From contig NZ_RYZK01000017.1 of assembly GCF_003990645.1 (NCBI RefSeq), positions 1 to 49,280 of the forward strand: 49,280 nucleotides of DNA. The letters are read 5' to 3'. The notes under the pieces were generated by a model that saw only the letters and a program-made list of their open reading frames with translations, was not told the origin of the DNA and searched no databases. This stretch comes from Shimia sediminis. GTDB lineage: Bacteria; Pseudomonadota; Alphaproteobacteria; Rhodobacterales; Rhodobacteraceae. The stretch's first letter is position 1; each line of letters opens with the position of its first letter. A program made the translations under genes and the position numbers. This document shows, one piece after another, positions 25,770-35,569 of the stretch.

Positions 25770-27416
25770 ATGCTGCGATCGCTTGATATCCGGGACATGT
25801 TGATCATTGATCGGCTGGAGCTGACGTTCCAGCCGGGTCTGAATGTGCTGACCGGGGAAACCGGGGCAGGCAAGTCGATCCTGTTGGATTCGCTGGGGTT
25901 CGTGCTGGGCTGGCGCGGGCGCGCCGAGTTGGTGCGGCAGGGCGCGGAGCAGGGCGAAGTGGTTGCGGTGTTCGATCTGCCCGAGGGCCATGCGGCGCAT
26001 GGCGTTCTGGAAGAGGCCGGCCTGCCGGGTGGTGACGAGCTGATCCTGCGGCGGGTGAACGCGCGCGATGGCCGCAAGACGGCCTGGGTCAATGACCGGC
26101 GGTGCTCGGGCGAAGTGTTGCGGTTGCTGTCGGAAACCCTGGTAGAGCTGCATGGGCAACATGATGATCGCGGGTTGCTGAACCCGCGCGGGCACCGGGA
26201 TTTGCTGGATACCTTTGGCGTACTTGAGACACTCCGCAGGGATGTGAAGCAGGCGTGGGACAGGCTGCGCGGCGCCCGCAAGGCGCTGGCGGCAGCGCGG
26301 GCGGCGATTGAGGCGGTGCGCGCGGAAGAGGATTTCCTGCGTCATGCGGTCAGCGAGCTGGATGCGCTTGACCCTCAGCCCGGCGAAGAAGCCGAGCTTG
26401 ATTCCCGTCGTCGCCTGATGCAGGGCGCGGAACGGGTGCGCGAGAGCGTGGGCCGCGCACATGGCGCGCTGGGGTCGGACGGGGCCGAAGGCGCCATGGG
26501 GGACGCTCTGCGCTGGCTGGAAGAGGCCGTGGAAGGCACAGAGGGTCATCTGGAAGCCCCTCTGGCGGCCCTTGAGCGGGCCTTATCGGAGCTGGGTGAC
26601 GCGGTGGACGGGGTTGAACACTGTCTACAGGCGTTGCAATTCAACCCGATGGAATTGGAAGAAGTTGAGGAACGGCTGTTCGCCATCCGGGCCCTGGCGC
26701 GCAAACATGGGGTCATTGCCGATGAGCTGGCGGGATTTGCCGCCGAGCTGCGCGACAAGTTGCAGGCGCTGGACGCCGGCGCCGAACAGATTGGTGATCT
26801 GGAAGCAGAGGTGACCGCCACCGAGGCCGACTATGACGCCAGGGCCAACGCCTTGAGCACGGCCCGCAGCGAGGCGGCCGGGCGGCTGGATCAGGCCGTC
26901 AGTGCCGAGTTGGCGCCGCTCAAGATGGAGCGCGCGGTGTTTCAGACCGAAATCACCAGTGCGGACCCGGGCCCCGAAGGCCGGGACATGGTGGCCTTTA
27001 CCGTGGCGACCAATCCGGGCGCGCCGTCGGGACCGCTGGCCAAGATCGCTTCGGGGGGGGAACTGAGCCGGTTCCTGTTGGCGCTGAAGGTCTGTCTGGC
27101 GGGGGATGCCAGCGGGCTGACCATGATCTTTGACGAGATTGACCGCGGGGTCGGGGGGGCAACCGCCGACGCCGTGGGCCGCAGGCTGGCGGCATTGGCC
27201 GAGGGCGGGCAGGTATTGGTGGTGACGCACTCACCACAGGTGGCAGCGCTGGGTGGGCACCACTGGCGCGTCGAAAAGCGGGTGGCGGATGAGATGACCC
27301 TGTCCAATGTCGTGGCGCTGGGAGACACAGAGCGGGTGGATGAGATCGCCCGCATGCTGTCGGGTGACACGATCACTGACGAGGCGCGGGCAGCGGCACG
27401 GTCACTTTTGGGGTAG
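25770..27416 (+). CDS. recN: DNA repair protein RecN
   Basis: RecN is an SMC-like ATPase acting in double-strand break repair. The 548 residues have the Walker A loop GETGAGKSILLD (29-40), an N-terminal ATPase half ending before about residue 170, a central coiled-coil region rich in Ala/Glu/Arg, and a C-terminal half with the ABC signature SGGELSRFLLALK, the Walker B IFDEIDRGVGG and VTHSPQVAALGGHHW. Length is normal. The order bamD-recN downstream of lpxC is usual in rhodobacteria. No LexA box is evident in the 24-bp gap before it. Confidence 0.96.
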   Translation: MLRSLDIRDMLIIDRLELTFQPGLNVLTGETGAGKSILLDSLGFVLGWRGRAELVRQGAEQGEVVAVFDLPEGHAAHGVLEEAGLPGGDELILRRVNARDGRKTAWVNDRRCSGEVLRLLSETLVELHGQHDDRGLLNPRGHRDLLDTFGVLETLRRDVKQAWDRLRGARKALAAARAAIEAVRAEEDFLRHAVSELDALDPQPGEEAELDSRRRLMQGAERVRESVGRAHGALGSDGAEGAMGDALRWLEEAVEGTEGHLEAPLAALERALSELGDAVDGVEHCLQALQFNPMELEEVEERLFAIRALARKHGVIADELAGFAAELRDKLQALDAGAEQIGDLEAEVTATEADYDARANALSTARSEAAGRLDQAVSAELAPLKMERAVFQTEITSADPGPEGRDMVAFTVATNPGAPSGPLAKIASGGELSRFLLALKVCLAGDASGLTMIFDEIDRGVGGATADAVGRRLAALAEGGQVLVVTHSPQVAALGGHHWRVEKRVADEMTLSNVVALGDTERVDEIARMLSGDTITDEARAAARSLLG

Positions 27417-27491
27417 GTGCGGGCTAAGTCTTTGCACTCATGCAGGAAAAGGCGTAGAGCTTAATCCAGCAACCTTTTCCGGCGAAGCCCC

Positions 27492-29180
27492 ATGGCGAAT
27501 TCCATCCGATCCTTTTTGAAGGACAGCGCGAAGGAAGCGGCAGACACCTGCCGTGGCGGCTGGCATGTGCTGGTCGAAAAGGGACCCTCTCAGTTTCAGT
27601 TCTGGCTGATCAGTCTGGTGATCGGGGTTTGTGCCGGGTTTGCCGCATTGTTTTTCCGCAAGGGCATCGATTGGATTCAATCAACGCTACATGGCACCGA
27701 CGACCTGACCCATCTGCACAGTTTTGCCGGAGGCCTGCCGTGGTACTGGCTGGTCATCATTCCCACCATCGGCGGGTTGATCGTGGGCGTGATCCTGCAC
27801 CGGTTCACGCCGGATGGGCGGGTGCGCTCGGTGGCGGATGTGATCGAGGGCGCGGCGCTGCGCGAGGGCCGTGTCGAGCGCACGGCGGGGGTGGCCTCGG
27901 CCTTTGCCTCGCTGATCACGTTGAGTTCCGGGGGATCAACCGGTCGCGAAGGGCCGGTCGTGCACATGGCGGGGGTGATCTCGACCTGGGTCAGCAACTG
28001 GATCCGCGCGGATGGCATCACGGGGCGTGACCTGTTGGGCTGTGCTGTGGCCGCGGCTGTCTCGGCGAGCTTCAACGCGCCGATTGCGGGGGCGCTGTTC
28101 GCGCTTGAGGTGGTGTTGCGGCATTTCGCGGTGCATGCCTTTGCGCCGATCACCATTGCCGCCGTCTCGGGCACGGTGATCTCGCGGCTGGAGTTTGGCA
28201 ATGTGACCGAGTTCCATCTGCCCGACACGACGCAGTTGCAATTCTATCAGGAGCTGCCTGCCTTTCTGATGCTGGGCGGTGTCTGCGGCTTTGTCGCCGT
28301 GGCGCTGATGTGGACGATTTTCTGGTCTGAGGACATGGCCAACCACATTCAGGACCGCACCGGCATGCCGCGCTGGCTGCGCCCTGCGATTTCCGGTGCC
28401 ATGCTTGGCGGGCTGGCGATCTGGTTCCCGCATATCATCGGCGTGGGGTATGAGACGACCTCGGCCGCGCTGACCGGTGAGTTGTTGTGGCATGAGGCCA
28501 TCGTGTTCTGCGTGCTGAAGGTCATCGCGGTGTCGATCACCATGGCGGGGCGCATGGGGGGCGGCGTGTTTTCCCCGGCGCTGATGGTGGGGGCGCTGAC
28601 GGGATTGTCCTTTGGGCTGATTGCCACCAGCGTGTTCCCCGAGGTGTCGGGCACGGTGACATTATACGCACTGGCAGGCACGGGCGCCGTGGCGGCGGCG
28701 GTGCTGGGTGCGCCGATCTCGACCACGTTGATCGTGTTCGAGTTGACGGGGGACTGGCAGACCGGGCTTGCGGTGTTGGTCAGCGTGTCGATTTCGACCG
28801 CGTTGGGGTCACGGTTGGTGGATCGGTCGTTCTTTCTTACTCAGTTGGAGCGGCGCAACGTGCATGTGGCAGCGGGGCCGCAGGCCTATCTGTTGTGCAT
28901 GTTCCGGGTGGCCAGCGTGATGCGGCCCAAGGAGCACCCGCGTGCGGCCTCGGAAGAGACGTGCTGGGAGTTGATTGAGCAGGGCATTTACATCGACGGC
29001 AATGCCACGCTGGAAGTGGCCATGCCGATGTTCGACAAGGCCGGGTTGCAGTTCATTCCGGTTGTCACCCTGGGTGGAGAAGGCGAGCCACCGGAGCTGT
29101 GGGGGGCGCTGCATCATGTGGATGCGCTGAAGGCCTATAACCGCGCCCTGGCCGCAACCGCGGCGGAAGAGCACAGCTGA
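27492..29180 (+). CDS. CLC-family chloride channel/antiporter with unusual filter motifs and C-terminal CBS-like region
   Basis: A 562-residue inner-membrane protein. The CLC signatures GREGP (151-155, gating Glu153), SFNAPIAGALFALEV (194-208) and GRMGGGVFSPALMVGA are clear. Two things differ from E. coli ClcA. The anion-filter motif GSGIP is absent; the corresponding stretch reads GRVRSVADV (109-117). The internal proton glutamate (E203 of ClcA) corresponds to Val207 in LEVV, as in eukaryotic CLC channels. A cytoplasmic tail from about residue 460 resembles CBS domains (VMRPKEHP, IPVVTLGGE, LWGALHHVDALKAY). Whether it works as a channel, exchanger or fluoride transporter cannot be decided from sequence. 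Confidence 0.88.
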   Translation: MANSIRSFLKDSAKEAADTCRGGWHVLVEKGPSQFQFWLISLVIGVCAGFAALFFRKGIDWIQSTLHGTDDLTHLHSFAGGLPWYWLVIIPTIGGLIVGVILHRFTPDGRVRSVADVIEGAALREGRVERTAGVASAFASLITLSSGGSTGREGPVVHMAGVISTWVSNWIRADGITGRDLLGCAVAAAVSASFNAPIAGALFALEVVLRHFAVHAFAPITIAAVSGTVISRLEFGNVTEFHLPDTTQLQFYQELPAFLMLGGVCGFVAVALMWTIFWSEDMANHIQDRTGMPRWLRPAISGAMLGGLAIWFPHIIGVGYETTSAALTGELLWHEAIVFCVLKVIAVSITMAGRMGGGVFSPALMVGALTGLSFGLIATSVFPEVSGTVTLYALAGTGAVAAAVLGAPISTTLIVFELTGDWQTGLAVLVSVSISTALGSRLVDRSFFLTQLERRNVHVAAGPQAYLLCMFRVASVMRPKEHPRAASEETCWELIEQGIYIDGNATLEVAMPMFDKAGLQFIPVVTLGGEGEPPELWGALHHVDALKAYNRALAATAAEEHS

Positions 29181-29183
29181 AGC

Positions 29184-29250
29184 GGAGGGGCGCTGCCCCT
29201 CTTGGCCCCAGGGGGCCAATTCACCCCGGGATATTTTTGGCCAAAAGAAG
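29184..29250. repeat. Dispersed intergenic repeat, copy C
   Basis: AGGGGCGCTGCCCCT hairpin, then GGCCCCAGGGGGCC, then TTCACCCCGGGATATTTTTGG and CCAAAAGAAG. It lies between the ends of the convergent CLC and DUF427 genes, so the hairpins may serve as a two-way terminator. Copy D at 31519-31583 is its near-exact inverse. Confidence 0.7.
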
Positions 29251-29262
29251 TTTGGGCGCGGT

Positions 29263-29607
29263 TCAGATGCGTTCCACGGCGACAGTGTCGTCGGTGTAAA
29301 AGGCAAGGTAGCCCTCGATCCGGGCGACGTCCGGGTTGGGGGTCTCATAAGACCAGACCTTGTTCTCCAGTGTCCGGCTCTTGGTCACGATGGAGAAATA
29401 GCTGGCATCCCCTTTCCAGGGGCAATGGGTGCTGTGGTCGCTGCTGTCGAGAAACGCCATGGCGATGTCTGCGCGGGGGAAGTAGATCACCGGGGCGTGG
29501 TCGCCTTCGCTGAGTTCCAGCGCATTGGTGGTTTCACCCAGGATGGCACCACCGGCGCGCACTGACCAGGTGCCCTCGGCTTTGCGAATTGTGATCTTTG
29601 GTGCCAT
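29263..29607 (-). CDS. DUF427 domain protein
   Basis: A 114-residue cytoplasmic protein of the DUF427 family, recognised by VRAGGAILGETTNALELSEGDHAPVIYFPRADI, the HCPWKGDASYFSI motif and the C-terminal IEGYLAFYTDDTVAVE. The biochemical role is unknown. The start is ATG 29607, preceded by AGGGGGA; an upstream ATG at 29664 adds 19 residues without similarity. Converges on the CLC gene. Confidence 0.88.
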   Translation of the reverse strand: MAPKITIRKAEGTWSVRAGGAILGETTNALELSEGDHAPVIYFPRADIAMAFLDSSDHSTHCPWKGDASYFSIVTKSRTLENKVWSYETPNPDVARIEGYLAFYTDDTVAVERI

Positions 29608-29688
29608 GATTGTGTCCCCCTTGAGTGTCCGCCCCGTTTTGCTCTGACCATGTGACAGGCACATGTCAGTGTGCGCCCCCTGAGAGCG

Positions 29689-31494
29689 TCAAAGCGGCGC
29701 GGTGGCGCGATCCAACCATATTTGCACGGTCTTGGCCAGCCGTGGGGACAACAGCTGACGACACGTCGCATGGTAGCTGTTGATCCAGTCGATTTCCTGG
29801 GGGCTGAGCAGGTCGAGGTCGATCAGGCGACGGTCGATGGGGCACCAGGTGAGGTTGCGGAAGTGCAGCATCTGGCGGTGCTCATCGCCGCCGGGCAAGG
29901 CGGGGGCCTCTTCCACGGCAATCAGGTTCTCGATACGGATGCCAAAAGCGCCGGGGCGGTAGTAGCCCGGTTCATTTGACAGGATCATGCCAGGCTCCAG
30001 TGGCACGTCCGAGAGACGGCTGAGGCGTTGGGGCCCCTCATGCACGCAGAGGTAGACGCCGACGCCATGGCCCAGCCCGTGGTCAAAGTCCTGTCCTGCC
30101 TGCCAGAGGGGCAGACGTCCGACGGCCTCGATATGTTGCCCGGCCAGCCCCTTGGGCCAGCGCAGTTCATGTATCGCGATCATGCCTTTCAGGACGCGGG
30201 TAAAAGCGGCTTTTTCCTCGGCACCCACGTCGCCTACGGGCAGGGTGCGGGTGATGTCGGTGGTGCCGTCCTGATACTGGCCGCCACTGTCGAGCACGAC
30301 GAGGTCGCCGGGAGCGAGGGGGCGGTTGGTCTCATGCGTCACACGGTAGTGCATGATCGCGCCGTGGGGGCCGGTGCCCGCGATGGTGTCAAAGCTGATG
30401 TCCAACAGTGCATTGCTGTCGCGGCGGCAGTGTTCCAGCCGCGTCACGAGGTCAATCTCGGTGATGCCTGTTGTCGCGGTGTCGTCATACCAGGACAGAA
30501 AGTTGCACATGGCCGCCCCGTCGCGCAGGTGGGCCTCGGTCGTGGCGGCAATCTCAGCGTGGGATTTGCGCGCCTTGGGCAGGGCGCAGGGATCTTTGCC
30601 AAAGGCGATCCGGACCTTGTTGACCGCGGCCAGTTCCCGGATCCATTCCGGCGCGCTGGTCTTGTCGAGGCGCAGGGTGCCGTTGCTTTTGAGGATCTGG
30701 GCCTCGAACTGATCGACCGGTTTGATCGTGACCTCCGGCCCGAGGTGCCTGCGCACCGCATCATCCAGCTTGCGGTCATCGATGAAAAGGCTGACGAGAC
30801 CGCTGTCATAGAGAAGGGCAAAGGCGTGCGGCACCGGGTTGCGGGAGATGTCCGAGCCGCGGATGTTCAAGAGCCAGGCGATGGAGTCGGGCAAGGTGAG
30901 AACCGCGGCCGAGTGACCCGCCTCGCGCAGCTCTGCCGCAAGGCGCCTGCGTTTGCTGGCGTGGTCTTCGCCGGCAAGCTCGGAGGGGTAGACGCTGACG
31001 GGGCCAACCGGTGGCGCGGGCTGATCGGACCAGATGCGTCCCACCGGATCCTCGTAAGAGCCAAGGGTGATGCCAGAGCCTTCCAGCGCGCGGCGCAGGT
31101 CTTCGATTTCCTTGATGGTGTGGAACCACGGGTCGATGGCTATCTCGCCGCCCTCGGGCAGGTGTTCACGCAGCCAGTCGGCCAGTTTGATCTCGGGCCA
31201 GTTCACAGGCGTGAAATGATCCAGATCCACCTGCGCGCGCACCTGTTCGCGGTAGCGGCCATCGACAAAGACCCCCGCAATGCCAGGCAGAACGGCGCAA
31301 AACCCGGCTGAGCCTGTGAAGCCTGTAAGCCAGGCAAGCCGATCGTCACATGCGGCGACATATTCGCCCTGATGGGCATCGGCGCGCGGCACCAGCATGC
31401 CCTTGGTGTTGCCCTTGCCCAGATAGGCACGCAAGGATGCCAGACGTTCGGGCCCCTTGGAGGGATCGGAGGTGGTCTCAAAACTCTGGAACAT
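29689..31494 (-). CDS. Xaa-Pro aminopeptidase (M24B, aminopeptidase P, long form)
   Basis: This enzyme removes N-terminal residues before proline. The 601-residue protein is the long, three-domain type: two creatinase-like N-terminal domains (including TGFTGSAGFCAVLPG, FVDGRYREQV, WLLNIRGSDISRNPVPHAF) and a C-terminal pita-bread domain with all metal ligands visible: D402 and D413 (DSGGQYQDGTTD), H476 (GLGHGVGVYLCVHEGP), E508 (NEPGYY) and E522 (GIRIEN). The start is ATG 31494; an in-frame ATG at 31566 would translate the dispersed repeat and is rejected. Confidence 0.94.
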   Translation of the reverse strand: MFQSFETTSDPSKGPERLASLRAYLGKGNTKGMLVPRADAHQGEYVAACDDRLAWLTGFTGSAGFCAVLPGIAGVFVDGRYREQVRAQVDLDHFTPVNWPEIKLADWLREHLPEGGEIAIDPWFHTIKEIEDLRRALEGSGITLGSYEDPVGRIWSDQPAPPVGPVSVYPSELAGEDHASKRRRLAAELREAGHSAAVLTLPDSIAWLLNIRGSDISRNPVPHAFALLYDSGLVSLFIDDRKLDDAVRRHLGPEVTIKPVDQFEAQILKSNGTLRLDKTSAPEWIRELAAVNKVRIAFGKDPCALPKARKSHAEIAATTEAHLRDGAAMCNFLSWYDDTATTGITEIDLVTRLEHCRRDSNALLDISFDTIAGTGPHGAIMHYRVTHETNRPLAPGDLVVLDSGGQYQDGTTDITRTLPVGDVGAEEKAAFTRVLKGMIAIHELRWPKGLAGQHIEAVGRLPLWQAGQDFDHGLGHGVGVYLCVHEGPQRLSRLSDVPLEPGMILSNEPGYYRPGAFGIRIENLIAVEEAPALPGGDEHRQMLHFRNLTWCPIDRRLIDLDLLSPQEIDWINSYHATCRQLLSPRLAKTVQIWLDRATAPL

Positions 31495-31518
31495 GGGGCC
31501 TCTCACACGCACATCATC

Positions 31519-31583
31519 TTCGTATTGCCAAAAATACTCCGGGGTGAATTGGCCCCTTGGGGCCAAGAGGGGCAGCGCCCCTT
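31519..31583. repeat. Dispersed intergenic repeat, copy D (inverted relative to copy C)
   Basis: Reads CCAAAAATACTCCGGGGTGAA, then GGCCCCTTGGGGCC and AGGGGCAGCGCCCCT. This is the reverse complement of copy C with a few changes. It fills the gap between cobT and the aminopeptidase P gene. Copies C and D together bracket the DUF427 and aminopeptidase genes as inverted repeats about 2.3 kb apart. Confidence 0.7.
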
Positions 31584-31588
31584 TGCCC

Positions 31589-33463
31589 CTATCCGACCCG
31601 CTTCATTCCCAGAACACGGGCGCGTTTGCGCGGATCGCTGTCAAACAGGCTGGCCAGCTGTTCGGTCATCGCACCGGCCAGCTGTTCCACATCGGTGATG
31701 GTCACGGCGCGTTCATAGTACCGCGTCACGTCGTGGCCGATCCCAATCGCCAGGAGTTCGACCTGTTTGCGCTTTTCGACCATGGCGATCACGTCGCGCA
31801 GGTGTTTTTCGAGATAGTTGGCCGGGTTCACCGACAACGTCGAGTCATCCACCGGCGCGCCGTCAGAGATCACCATCAGGATTTTGCGCACTTCGGGGCG
31901 CCCGATCATGCGGCGGTGCGCCCATTCCAGCGCTTCGCCGTCGATGTTTTCTTTCAACAGCCCCTCTTTCATCATCAGCCCGAGGTTGGGCCGGGTGCGC
32001 CGCCACGGGGCATCCGCGGATTTGTAGATGATGTGGCGCAGGTCGTTCAGGCGACCGGGCTGCTGTGGGCGGCCCTGGTTCAGCCATTCCTCGCGGCTCT
32101 GGCCACCTTTCCAGGCGCGGGTGGTAAAGCCGAGGATCTCGACCTTGACGTTGCAGCGTTCAAGCGTGCGCGCCAGTACGTCGGCGCAGATCGCGGCGAT
32201 CGAAATCGGGCGGCCGCGCATCGAGCCGGAATTGTCCAGGAGCAGCGTCACCACGGTATCACGGAACTCGGTGTCTTTTTCCTGTTTGAACGACAGGGGC
32301 GTGGTGGGGTTGGCGACCACGCGGGCAAGGCGGCCTGCATCGAGGATGCCCTCTTCGAGGTCAAACTCCCAACTGCGGTTCTGCTGGGCCTGAAGGCGGC
32401 GTTGCAGTTTGTTGGCAAGCCGCGAGACGGCGCCTTTCAGCGGTTCCAGCTGCTGGTCGAGATAGGCGCGCAGGCGTTCCAGTTCGACCGGCTCGGCGAG
32501 GTCTTCGGCGGCGATTTCTTCGTCAAACTCGGTCTGGAAGACCACATAATCCGGGTCGGCTTCGGAGATGGGCTGTGGCGCGGGCGGCTCGAGCGGCGCC
32601 TCGCCTTCGGGCATCTCCATGTCTTCGCCCATTTCGTCCTCGGCCATCTCGTCCATCGAGACCTGGGCTTCGGACATGTCCTGTTGTTCTTCCTGTGACT
32701 GTTCGGGGCTGGCCTCGGAGTCGTCGTCCTGGCTGTCGTCATCCCCGGTGGAGTCGGGATCGTCCTGATCCTGCGAGTCTTCGGCTTCGTCGTCCTGATC
32801 TTCGTCCTCGGCGTCCGGGTCATCGCCCAGCTGGTCGCCATAGCCAAGGTCGTCGATGACCTGGCGGGCGAACTTGGCAAAGGCCTGCTGGTCCGAGAGC
32901 ATCTCGTTCAGATCGCCCAGCGTGTCACCGGCGTTCTGTTCAATGAACCCCTTCCAGAGGTTCATCACGTTACCCGCGGCGGGGGGCATATCGCGGCCGG
33001 TGGCGAGGTGGCGCACGAGGTAGCCAGCTGCCACGGACAGCGGCGCGTCCGAGGCGTCCTTGATCTGGTCATAGCCGCGCCCGCGCGCCTCGTGTTCGAT
33101 CTTGGCGTCGATGTTGCCGGCGGTGCCGGGCATGTCACGCGCGCCCATGGCTTCGCAGCGCGCGGTTTCCATGGATTCGTAGAGGTCGCGCGCCATGCCG
33201 TCGTTGGGCGCGTATTTCGCGTGCATGGCGCCGTCGTGGTATTTCACCTTGAGCGCCAGCGCATCCGCCGTACCGCGTGCGAGCAGAACCTCGTCGCGTG
33301 TCATTCGACGCGAGACCTGCGGCAGGCGCATCTGTTCGCCGCTGACACCCGAGGGGTCGACCGTGTAGGTGACGCTCAGCTCGGGGTCATTGGCCATGAC
33401 CTTGGTCGCCTCGGCCAGTGCCTTTTTGAACGGATCGGCGGGGTTGTCAGTTGGTTTTTTCAT
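31589..33463 (-). CDS. cobT: Aerobic cobaltochelatase subunit CobT
   Basis: CobT, with CobS and CobN, inserts cobalt into hydrogenobyrinate a,c-diamide using ATP in aerobic cobalamin synthesis. The 624 residues have a conserved N-terminal part, a long very acidic Asp/Glu/Ser/Gln stretch (about 218-300), and a C-terminal von Willebrand A domain with the metal-binding MIDAS motif DNSGSMRG (410-417), [12 protein letters not shown] and [11 protein letters not shown]. The start overlaps the stop of the racemase-like gene by four bases, so translation is coupled to it. CobN is not in the window. Confidence 0.95.
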   Translation of the reverse strand: MKKPTDNPADPFKKALAEATKVMANDPELSVTYTVDPSGVSGEQMRLPQVSRRMTRDEVLLARGTADALALKVKYHDGAMHAKYAPNDGMARDLYESMETARCEAMGARDMPGTAGNIDAKIEHEARGRGYDQIKDASDAPLSVAAGYLVRHLATGRDMPPAAGNVMNLWKGFIEQNAGDTLGDLNEMLSDQQAFAKFARQVIDDLGYGDQLGDDPDAEDEDQDDEAEDSQDQDDPDSTGDDDSQDDDSEASPEQSQEEQQDMSEAQVSMDEMAEDEMGEDMEMPEGEAPLEPPAPQPISEADPDYVVFQTEFDEEIAAEDLAEPVELERLRAYLDQQLEPLKGAVSRLANKLQRRLQAQQNRSWEFDLEEGILDAGRLARVVANPTTPLSFKQEKDTEFRDTVVTLLLDNSGSMRGRPISIAAICADVLARTLERCNVKVEILGFTTRAWKGGQSREEWLNQGRPQQPGRLNDLRHIIYKSADAPWRRTRPNLGLMMKEGLLKENIDGEALEWAHRRMIGRPEVRKILMVISDGAPVDDSTLSVNPANYLEKHLRDVIAMVEKRKQVELLAIGIGHDVTRYYERAVTITDVEQLAGAMTEQLASLFDSDPRKRARVLGMKRVG

Positions 33464-34173
33464 CGCGATTCTGCCACGTCTTCAAGATTTACCCGCCCGG
33501 TTGCGAGATCGGCGAGAACCGCCACATGCACATCCAGCGCGTCGATAACTGTATAGTCGGTTTGCTGCCCGTCAAAGGCCAGATTGAGATCGGTGCCTGC
33601 AAGCACCACGGCATCAGCGCCCATGTTGTCGATCAGCCGCGCGCCCGCGTCGAGGAAGGTGGCCCGCTGCGCGTCGGTGCAGTGCCCGGAAACGGCCATG
33701 TCCTGATAGGTCTGGCCGAGGGTTTCGATCTCGTCTGTCAGCGCCACGGCGCGGGTCTGTTTCAACTGGCCGTAAAGGCCGGTACGCATGACCACACGGG
33801 TGCCGAGCAGGCCGACGGTGCCGAGGCCCTGCGCCGCGAAATACGCGTCCAGAGGGGTGACGGCCGAGACGAGGGGCAGGGGCGACAGCGGCACAGTTTC
33901 ATTGAAACAGAAGTGCCCGCCCAGCGACGTGATCGCGGCACAGTCGCAACCTGCGGCCCTGAGCCGGTCAATCAGCCCGGCATAAGTGCGGGCTTGGGTC
34001 TCGCGGTCGTCAGCCAGGTTAGTGCGGATCAGCTCCTGCACATCAGCATGCACAATGGTCAGTTCCAGCTTGCCGCCCAGTGCCTCCACGGCTGCCGTCA
34101 GGCGTTGGTAATAGACCACCGTGGCCGCAACACCGATGCCGCCGATCAGGCCGATATGGAGGTTTTTGGTCAT
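33460..34173 (-). CDS. Aspartate/glutamate racemase-like protein lacking both catalytic cysteines
   Basis: A 237-residue protein with the Asp/Glu racemase fold: [19 protein letters not shown] (8-26), [29 protein letters not shown] and [16 protein letters not shown]. Racemases of this family use two cysteines, in CNT.H and GCTE motifs. Here the first motif reads ITSLGGHF (Ser83 in place of Cys) and the second LAGTDL (Gly193 in place of Cys). Two-base racemisation should therefore be impossible, though another lyase or hydrolase activity or a binding role is possible. It lies between cobS and cobT and overlaps cobT by four bases (ATGA). A 12-bp palindrome, TTTGTTAACAAA (34193-34204), lies 20 bases before its start. 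Confidence 0.8.
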   Translation of the reverse strand: MTKNLHIGLIGGIGVAATVVYYQRLTAAVEALGGKLELTIVHADVQELIRTNLADDRETQARTYAGLIDRLRAAGCDCAAITSLGGHFCFNETVPLSPLPLVSAVTPLDAYFAAQGLGTVGLLGTRVVMRTGLYGQLKQTRAVALTDEIETLGQTYQDMAVSGHCTDAQRATFLDAGARLIDNMGADAVVLAGTDLNLAFDGQQTDYTVIDALDVHVAVLADLATGRVNLEDVAESR

Positions 34174-34381
34174 AGGTTCGGGTCACCGTGCTTTTGTTAA
34201 CAAACCCCGGATCGCTTGTGATCCGGTTCGCGCCCGGCCTCGCCCCCCAGGGCGGGCGCGAAAACCTCAACCGGTCCATTTGGGTGGAGGTTTCGAGTTT
34301 TCGCAAACATCCCACCAAGATCAGCCGCGCCCACCCTCGAAGCCGGGCGCAAACCTGTGTTGAGTGTAGCTCTGCCCGGGA
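34174..34381 (-). other. Gap between cobS and the racemase-like gene
   Basis: 208 bp without a gene. Apart from the palindrome TTTGTTAACAAA at 34193-34204, which could be an operator or part of a promoter for the racemase-cobT pair, I see no terminator or promoter that I would defend. Confidence 0.3.
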
Positions 34382-35368
34382 TCACCCCAGGCTCACGCTC
34401 GCCGCACTTTCCGGCAGTTCCTCGTCGAACAGACGCTGATAGAACTCAGCCACGGTCTGGCGTTCCAACTCGTCACATTTGTTGAGGAACGTGAGGCGGA
34501 AGGCATAGCCCACGTCGCGGAAGATCTCGGCGTTTTCGGCCCAGGTGATCACGGTCCGGGGGGACATCACGGTCGAGAGGTCTCCGTTCATGAAGGCCGT
34601 GCGGGTGAGGTCTGCGACGGTGACCATCTGGTGCACGGTCTTGCGGCCTGCCTCGGTGTTGTAATGCGGGTTCTTCGACAGAACGATGTTGGTCTCGGCG
34701 TCGATCGAGAGATAGTTCAGCGTTGCGACCAGCGACCAGCGGTCCATCTGGGCTTGGTTGATCTGTTGCGTGCCGTGATAGAGGCCGGTGGTGTCACCCA
34801 AGCCAACCGTGTTGGCGGTGGCGAACAGGCGGAAATACGGGTGCGGTTTGATGATCTCGTTCTGGTCCAGCAGCGTCAGTTTGCCGTCGGTTTCCAGAAC
34901 ACGCTGGATCACGAACATCACATCCGCACGGCCCGCGTCATATTCGTCAAAGACGATGGCAACGGGGTTGCGCAGCGCCCAAGGGAGAATGCCTTCGTGG
35001 AATTCGGTGACCTGTTTGCCGTCACGCAGTTTGATGGCGTCTTTACCGATCAGGTCGATCCGGGAGATGTGGCTGTCAAGGTTCACACGCACGGCGGGCC
35101 AGTTCAGGCGCGCGGCGACCTGCTCGATATGGGTCGACTTACCTGTGCCGTGATAGCCCTGGATCATCACCCGGCGGTTGCGGGAAAACCCGGCCAGAAT
35201 GGCCATGGTGGTGTCGGGATCGAACTTGTAGGTGTGGTCCACGTCGGGCACGCGATCCGAGCGCTCGTCGAAGCCCTTAACCGTCATATCCGTGTCGATG
35301 CCGAACACGTCGCGCACCGAGATTTCTTCGGTGGGTTTTGCGTTGATATCGATCGTGCCGTCGGCCAT
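34382..35368 (-). CDS. cobS: Aerobic cobaltochelatase subunit CobS
   Basis: CobS is the AAA+ ATPase subunit of the cobaltochelatase. The 328 residues show Walker [10 protein letters not shown] (71-79), [13 protein letters not shown], Walker [12 protein letters not shown] (Asp141, Glu142), the sensor region [33 protein letters not shown] and a C-terminal helical lid. The start is ATG 35368 ([12 protein letters not shown]) after AGAAGGACGACC; the frame is open upstream to 35518 but without conserved sequence and would reach the msrB promoter region. Divergent from msrB. Confidence 0.95.
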   Translation of the reverse strand: MADGTIDINAKPTEEISVRDVFGIDTDMTVKGFDERSDRVPDVDHTYKFDPDTTMAILAGFSRNRRVMIQGYHGTGKSTHIEQVAARLNWPAVRVNLDSHISRIDLIGKDAIKLRDGKQVTEFHEGILPWALRNPVAIVFDEYDAGRADVMFVIQRVLETDGKLTLLDQNEIIKPHPYFRLFATANTVGLGDTTGLYHGTQQINQAQMDRWSLVATLNYLSIDAETNIVLSKNPHYNTEAGRKTVHQMVTVADLTRTAFMNGDLSTVMSPRTVITWAENAEIFRDVGYAFRLTFLNKCDELERQTVAEFYQRLFDEELPESAASVSLG

Positions 35369-35569
35369 CTTGGTCGTCCTTCTATCTCGGGCAAAGCCCG
35401 GTCGTGTTTTCGTACCGGGATGTGGTGCCTCATTTCCGCGCGGACCACAAGGGGAATGGATGAACGACGCGGCGTTGTCACATTTCTCGCAACCTCGTGC
35501 AGATGTGTCATTTGGCATAGCGCCAGAAAAGGTCCAGCTATGAGGACAGAAATTGCGGAGGAGTTTGTT

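Noticed and set aside
30028-31311. 427-codon frame antisense to aminopeptidase P
   Set aside because: Shadow frame; all metal ligands of the peptidase are present on the minus strand.
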